DNA from: Helicostylum pulchrum | Lineage: Eukaryota > Mucoromycota > Mucoromycetes > Mucorales > Mucoraceae | Reading direction: 5' to 3' | Assembly: GCA_025677825.1 (NCBI GenBank) | Contig: JAIXMO010000012.1 | Location: 558,001-622,000 of the forward strand | DNA length: 64,000 nucleotides | Shown: piece by piece, positions 59,416 to 64,000 of the stretch | Layout of the letters: every line of letters begins with the position of its first letter | How positions within the stretch are numbered: the stretch's first letter is position 1 | Position numbers and translations under genes: made by a program | The notes under the pieces: generated by a model | The model's database searches: none | Seen by the model: only the letters and a program-made list of their open reading frames with translations | What the model was told of the DNA's origin: nothing

Positions 59416-61169
59416 TCATTGCAATGACGTATTAGTATGTTCACGAAGTACTTCAATAGCCTCTTCAGCAGTAGATTTTAACTGCTTTGGATTGTTGATT
59501 AAGTCTACTAGTTGGACCTTATCCATTTCTAATAACATTCCAGTTAATTTACCAGCCTCTTGGGGATACAAATCAGACCTATTAAAAAAAAGAAAAGAGT
59601 TGGCATGTCTTTCAAAAAAAACACACACACACACACACACACACACTTACAGGTAAGAATAAATACGTTCACCCAACATTTGACGTTGAGTTTCAGGAGA
59701 GAAAGCATCTAATGATTCAACAGTCAATTGACTAGGAATAGCCTTTACTTGTTCAGTAGGTTGAAGACGCTTATTGTTAGGAGGACTGACACTTCTAAGT
59801 TGTTGTGTTTCAAGATAATTACGACGATCTTCTTTACGTTGAGCTAACGCAACATAGATTTCTTTTGAAGATAATTTGTAACCGTTCATTTTAATTACAG
59901 CCTCTGTGGCATCTTCAGGTGAAGCAAAGCAAACAAACCCAAACCCCTTTGATACGCCAGTCACTTCATCCTTCATTACTTTAGCACTGGTGATCTGACC
60001 GTACCTGGAAAATTCATGCCTCAACATCTCGTCATTAATATCATCTGCCAAGTTTTTAACATACAAATTAACACCTTGGTATTTCGCTGGCTTTTCAACA
60101 CGGTCATGTTGACGTCTAAGTTCATCTTCACGTTCAGATTTCTTTTGTGCTCTTGAAACAAACAACTTTTTTCCATAGTACTCGGAATCGTGTAATTGAT
60201 TTACTGCTCTTTCAGCGTCTTCGGGAACTTCAAAATTAACAAATCCGAACCCTTTGGAATTATTATATTCGTCGCGTTGAATCAATAAGGATGACACTTT
60301 ACCAAATGCACCAAATAATTCTCCAAGCTCTTCTTCTGTAACATCAAGTGAAATATTCTTTACATATAAATTTGTGAACTTTTGTTTACTGGGATCCTCA
60401 GCAGGTTCTCTTTCTCCTTTAGGAATTTGATGGCCTACTTGACTATATTTTTTACCCTTTTTAGTATTTCTCTTTCACTACCTCGAAAAAAAAAACTTAC
60501 ATTTCTCTACCAAAGAGTACTGTACCATTTACCAAGTCAATAGCTCTTTCAGCAGCACCAATAGAATCATAATTTACGTATCCATAACATCTAGTAGCTC
60601 CAGGATTTTTAATAACCTTACAAGAAAGTACGTTACCCCACTGAGAGAAAGTATCATGGAAAGATTTATCATCTATACTTGCAGGAAGGTTCTTTACAAA
60701 GATATTTCCTGTTCCTGTTACTCTTCTTGAAGGATCGCGTTCAGATATCATTAAACGACACGATCTACCGTTGATTAAAGAATAGTTCATCTTTTCAAGA
60801 GCATGAAGACCTACATTTTAAAAAAGTTGTCAATAAAAAAAAAAAACTTTTTTTGCAAGAAAAAAAAAACTTACAATCTTCAGGTCGAGTAAAGTTAACA
60901 TAAGCATATCCTAAACTTTTTCCACTAACATGATCTCGACAGACGTGAACACTTTTAGCGTTAACGAAATGTTGCTTTAAAATATCATCATTCACGTTAG
61001 GTGAAAGTTCTCCAACATATAAAGATGTTTCGCCAGTACCAACAGAAAATCTTTGAGAGGTACTGTGCATAGATTGTGACGCTGCTTGCGATTGAATAGC
61101 TGCGATTTCATTTTGTTGCTCAATGGTCAAACCACGAGGTCCAAGTGAATTATCTGTATGATCACTCAT
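59416..61169 (-). CDS. PAB1: Poly(A)-binding protein (PABP)
   Basis: Predicted 519-residue cytoplasmic protein that coats poly(A) tails and links them to translation and deadenylation factors. Exons: 61169-60875, 60810-60501, 60442-59651, 59578-59416. Four RRMs follow in order, each with its RNP2/RNP1 motifs: SLYVGELSPN/SLGYAYVNF, NIFVKNLPAS/CYGYVNY, NLYVKNISL/KGFGFVNFE and NLYVKNLADD/KGFGFVCF. The C-terminal MLLE domain (about 446-515) shows RQMLGERIYSYL, KLTGMLLEMDKVQLVDLINN and AIEVLREH. Only about 40 residues separate RRM4 from MLLE, and the long Pro/Met-rich linker of yeast Pab1 is missing, so the protein is shorter than usual. MLLE binds PAM2 motifs such as the one in PAN3 in this window. 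A (CA)n tract sits in the last intron. Confidence 0.95.
59621..59646. repeat. (AC)13 microsatellite in a PABP intron
   Basis: Thirteen AC dinucleotides directly beside the donor site (cttac) of the last PABP intron. Confidence 0.9.
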
Positions 61170-61278
61170 CTTTTTTTTTTCTACACTAAAAGTACAAAGA
61201 ACAAAAAACAAACAAAAAAGAGACAGAGAAAAAAATCAGGGGCTTTACCTCTATTGGTGTTCCGCTATAATTTTTATT

Positions 61279-62272
61279 TTATTGTATAATACAGCAAGCT
61301 CCTCCTTTCTTGGAACTCATCTTTTCCTCTTGTTGAATATTCATTTTACTACTATAATCATTACTATCTACCATCACAATGCTATTAAATTCTTGATAGT
61401 ATTCTTGCGCGGGAGGTATAATCGGTAATATCTGATTGACATCGGGTGTTGTTGTGTTGTATTGATATTGCGGTGCTGTATCGTATTGTGGTATTCTATT
61501 ATCATGTTTTTGATAAGCCTTATATGAAGACATCATAGCTGTTTGTGGTAAAGTGGGTATTGGTGGTGATACGGTGCGTTGTGGTAACGGTGATAGGGGC
61601 GGTGATACTGCTGGTGATGTTAGTGACACCTGCAATGATGGTACTGGCGATGACGGTGTTACTGGCAACGTAGGTGACATTTGCATGGTAGATGCCATTG
61701 GTATCGTGGGTGATAATGACATTGCAGGAGATATTGGCTCTATTGGTGAAGATGATGTTTGTATTACACCTCGATGATGATCCTCTCTACTGTCATTCTG
61801 TGTCTACATTTATAACATAATTAATAATCTCCCCCGCTAATTACTTGTATTTTTTTTCAAGTGACTTACCAAATATTGACTGCTACTATCACCTCCTACA
61901 TCGCCTCCTCCTCCTCCTCCTCCTCCTCCCATCATAAAAAAAGTATGCCTCTGAATAGACCTTCTGTTCTTACTCCTTTTCGTTGTGACTTGGTGCTGGT
62001 ACTCATCGAGATTTTCAGTTGGAGAAGCTGTACTGCCAACTAATTTAGAATATCGAAGTTGACCTTTTAATACATCTTCTTGTAAATATTCGGTCGGTAA
62101 CCCTGTTCCTTCATTTTGGCGTTTGGCAGCTATATCAAAAACTTGAACAATCTTTTTTTGGGTGTAAGTATATATTTTTATATACTATCAATATACAAAA
62201 AACCTTAATTTATACCTTATCATCAACAAATCTTATTTCAAAAGCGTAACTGTTACTTTTTGAAGAAGTCAT
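61279..62272 (-). CDS. Pro/Ser-rich protein with C-terminal CaaX prenylation motif
   Basis: Predicted 287-residue protein from three exons: 62272-62216, 62151-61870, 61803-61279. The N-terminal part (YAFEIRFVDDKIVQVFDIAA; TEYLQEDVLKGQLRYSKLVG) looks folded and is split by the first intron. A run of eight to nine Gly (GGN codons near 61910-61935) follows, then a Pro/Ser/Thr-rich disordered region with many SP/TP sites. The protein ends in Lys-Lys-Gly-Gly-Ala-Cys then CIIQ, a CaaX box that predicts farnesylation of the fourth residue from the end. An adjacent Cys could be palmitoylated, so membrane attachment is likely. No known family recognised; it is not a Ras-like GTPase because G motifs are absent. 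It lies just upstream of PABP in the same orientation. Confidence 0.75.
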
Positions 62273-64000
62273 TTTATCTTTACATGTACAAAGAAGAAAG
62301 GAAAGAGAGAGAGATAAAAGAAGAAGAAAAAAAAGTAATAAAGAAAGGACAAAAAAAGATGAAAATCCACGTTTTATATATTTTAAAATTCAGACGAATT
62401 AAAAAAAAAGGCCTATAAAGGTTATTAATGTCGTTTGTCTTTTTTTTAGAGTGATACCACAGTCAGCAAAACGAATGTTTCTTTTTTTCCTTTCCTTTCT
62501 AAGCGTTATCTTTCTTTTAGTTTTGATGGTTCTTGGCAGTACATCATTAATTCTTTTAATTGGAATAAACCATCAAGTTATATTTGTTTGTTTTCTGGAT
62601 ACAGGTTTTATATTTAATTAATTATATGCTGCAGTGTGCTGCAAATCCAAAAAAAAAGCGGTTTTTAAAAAATAGGCCGTAATTAAACTTTTTGTGTTTG
62701 ACAACAGAGAAAACGCAAGTGTTATCGTTGATATTAAACTTCGGTAGAAAAAGTTTTTTGAATTATTTTGCATTGCTGTGGCTCTCCTTCTCCTTTCAAA
62801 TAGAAAAAGAGACGTCAAGCACGCTCGTACCGGCTATTGACAAATCTATTCCAAAAATATGTTACAGTAACGGCTCTAGACAAAAGTTCATATGAGATAC
62901 CAGGCTCTTAAAAATCGCTCACTTTAGAAATCACTGCTAAAATTAGTAGTTAAAATAAATATTGGTTTTTATTTTTTTAAAGAAACAGGAAACGCTTTTT
63001 GGGCCCAAGTTATTTAGTACAAAATAGTTTTTTTAGATATATCTTTGATAAAAAAAGTTAAAAACGGGCTTTTATGTTTTTGTGGTTATTTTGAACTTAC
63101 TCAATATCCAATTTGCCTATATTTGTGGGAAAAACAAGGATAGTATATAACTCATTTAGATGCTTCTAGTCTATTTTAAATAATACTTTTAATACAAAAA
63201 CTGAAAGAGTAACCACAGTTTTAGACTTTTTTTTTTTGGTTTAACATCGTGTAACCATTTTCAGAGCAATGCGATTACATAAAATGTAGTTTTTTATTAC
63301 CGTGTTTGTTTATAGTACCGAATGTAGACATATAAAAACTATATACTGGATATTTATAAATGAAAGTGCTACATCCAGAATTGAGCGAGAGAACGCGCTT
63401 TAAAGAATTTACCATTTTAAGGACCGCTTAATTCAAATTTTAGCGAAAAAAAACGTCTAAAACGGTGATTACCCGTTCAATGTTTTTATTAAAGATAGGG
63501 CTTTAGACGGATTCAATATGCCTAAAAGGGCACTTTATTTTCGTTGTTTTTTTTTTACAAAAATAGTCAAATCGGATTGGGAGCACTTTTAGAATAACCA
63601 CAAAAACACAAAAGGGGTTGACCTCCCAAAATGACCAGAAATGATCAAAAATGATCGACGGAAAAAAAAACATCGAGAAAAATATGCAACAACAAGCAGT
63701 TTGTTATAGTTGATATTAGAGACAACATTCCAAGGAGTAGCTTTTACGAAATAACTTGGAAAAAAGAGTCATTTCCTGATGTTTAATCACACAATGAAAA
63801 CATCTTATTTCGATCACCGAAAAATGACCTTTTTTAGAAGTTACTTCTAAACCATCACTTAAAAACACGCGTTTTTAAGAGAATAACGGATGAACAATGA
63901 TGGATTATAGCGCTTTAAGTAGTTCTTGAGCTGACACAAGTTATCGTACGAAAACATATGCTGTGTATCGTTTTCTGCAAGAGCTCAAATATTATCTTCA
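62273..64000. other. Gene-free right end
   Basis: About 1.7 kb with no supported gene. It contains A/T homopolymers and a long imperfect inverted repeat listed separately. Confidence 0.4.
63069..63614. repeat. Imperfect long inverted repeat, possible foldback/MITE-like element
   Basis: The 22 bases at 63069-63090 (cttttatgtttttgtggtta plus tt) match the reverse complement of 63593-63614 at 21 of 22 positions. Inward from these, similarity continues at about 60-70 percent for another 50 or so bases (shared blocks such as atccaatttgcctat versus atccgatttgactat). The arms are about 75 bases and the whole unit is 546 bases. No coding region lies inside. No clear target duplication was found. Confidence 0.45.

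Overview
The window looks like nuclear DNA of an early-diverging fungus, most likely Mucoromycota (Mucorales type). It is very AT-rich with long poly(dA)/poly(dT) tracts. Genes carry many short GT...AG introns, mostly 45-150 bases. Protein-coding genes are clearly fungal (PAN3, ATG26-type sterol glucosyltransferase, SPA2, RRP4, RIO2, RPF2, cytochrome P450 reductase). No tRNA, rRNA or CRISPR array was recognised. Exon coordinates given below come from reading splice sites and keeping the frame open by hand; no alignment was run.

Layout. 1-3.5 kb: gene-poor, with two decayed convergent gene remnants. 4.7-15 kb: a Zn2Cys6 transcription factor with a 7-base exon inside its zinc cluster, a secreted endopolyphosphatase-like metallophosphatase, RPF2 and PAN3. 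15.9-26 kb: an accessory, gene-poor stretch with two tandem broken F-box genes, a 71-residue WW-like ORF, a nearly intact orphan-family gene with a damaged splice junction, one small hypothetical ORF and about 4 kb with nothing recognisable. 26-34 kb: a Na+/H+ antiporter and two low-complexity genes that both end in a degenerate WW domain. 34-53 kb: dense housekeeping genes (small hypothetical protein, NADPH-P450 reductase, a Q-rich nuclear-looking protein, a DHDPS/HOGA-type aldolase, SPA2, RIO2, RRP4, sterol 3-beta-glucosyltransferase). 53-58 kb: a second mobile-element zone with a decayed Fanzor (eukaryotic TnpB relative, RNA-guided nuclease family), a tandem repeat behind it and a solo LTR with an intact 5-base target duplication. 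58-62.3 kb: a dual-specificity phosphatase, a poly(A)-binding protein with an unusually short linker and a protein ending in a CaaX box. The right end has no gene but carries a long imperfect inverted repeat.

Functional links. PAN3 (with a PAM2-like motif) and the poly(A)-binding protein (with an MLLE domain) are partners in mRNA deadenylation. RPF2, RIO2 and RRP4 all act in ribosome or rRNA maturation, and RIO2 and RRP4 share one divergent promoter region. The most unusual signals are the Fanzor locus, the set of three C-terminal degenerate WW domains and the 7-base exon.
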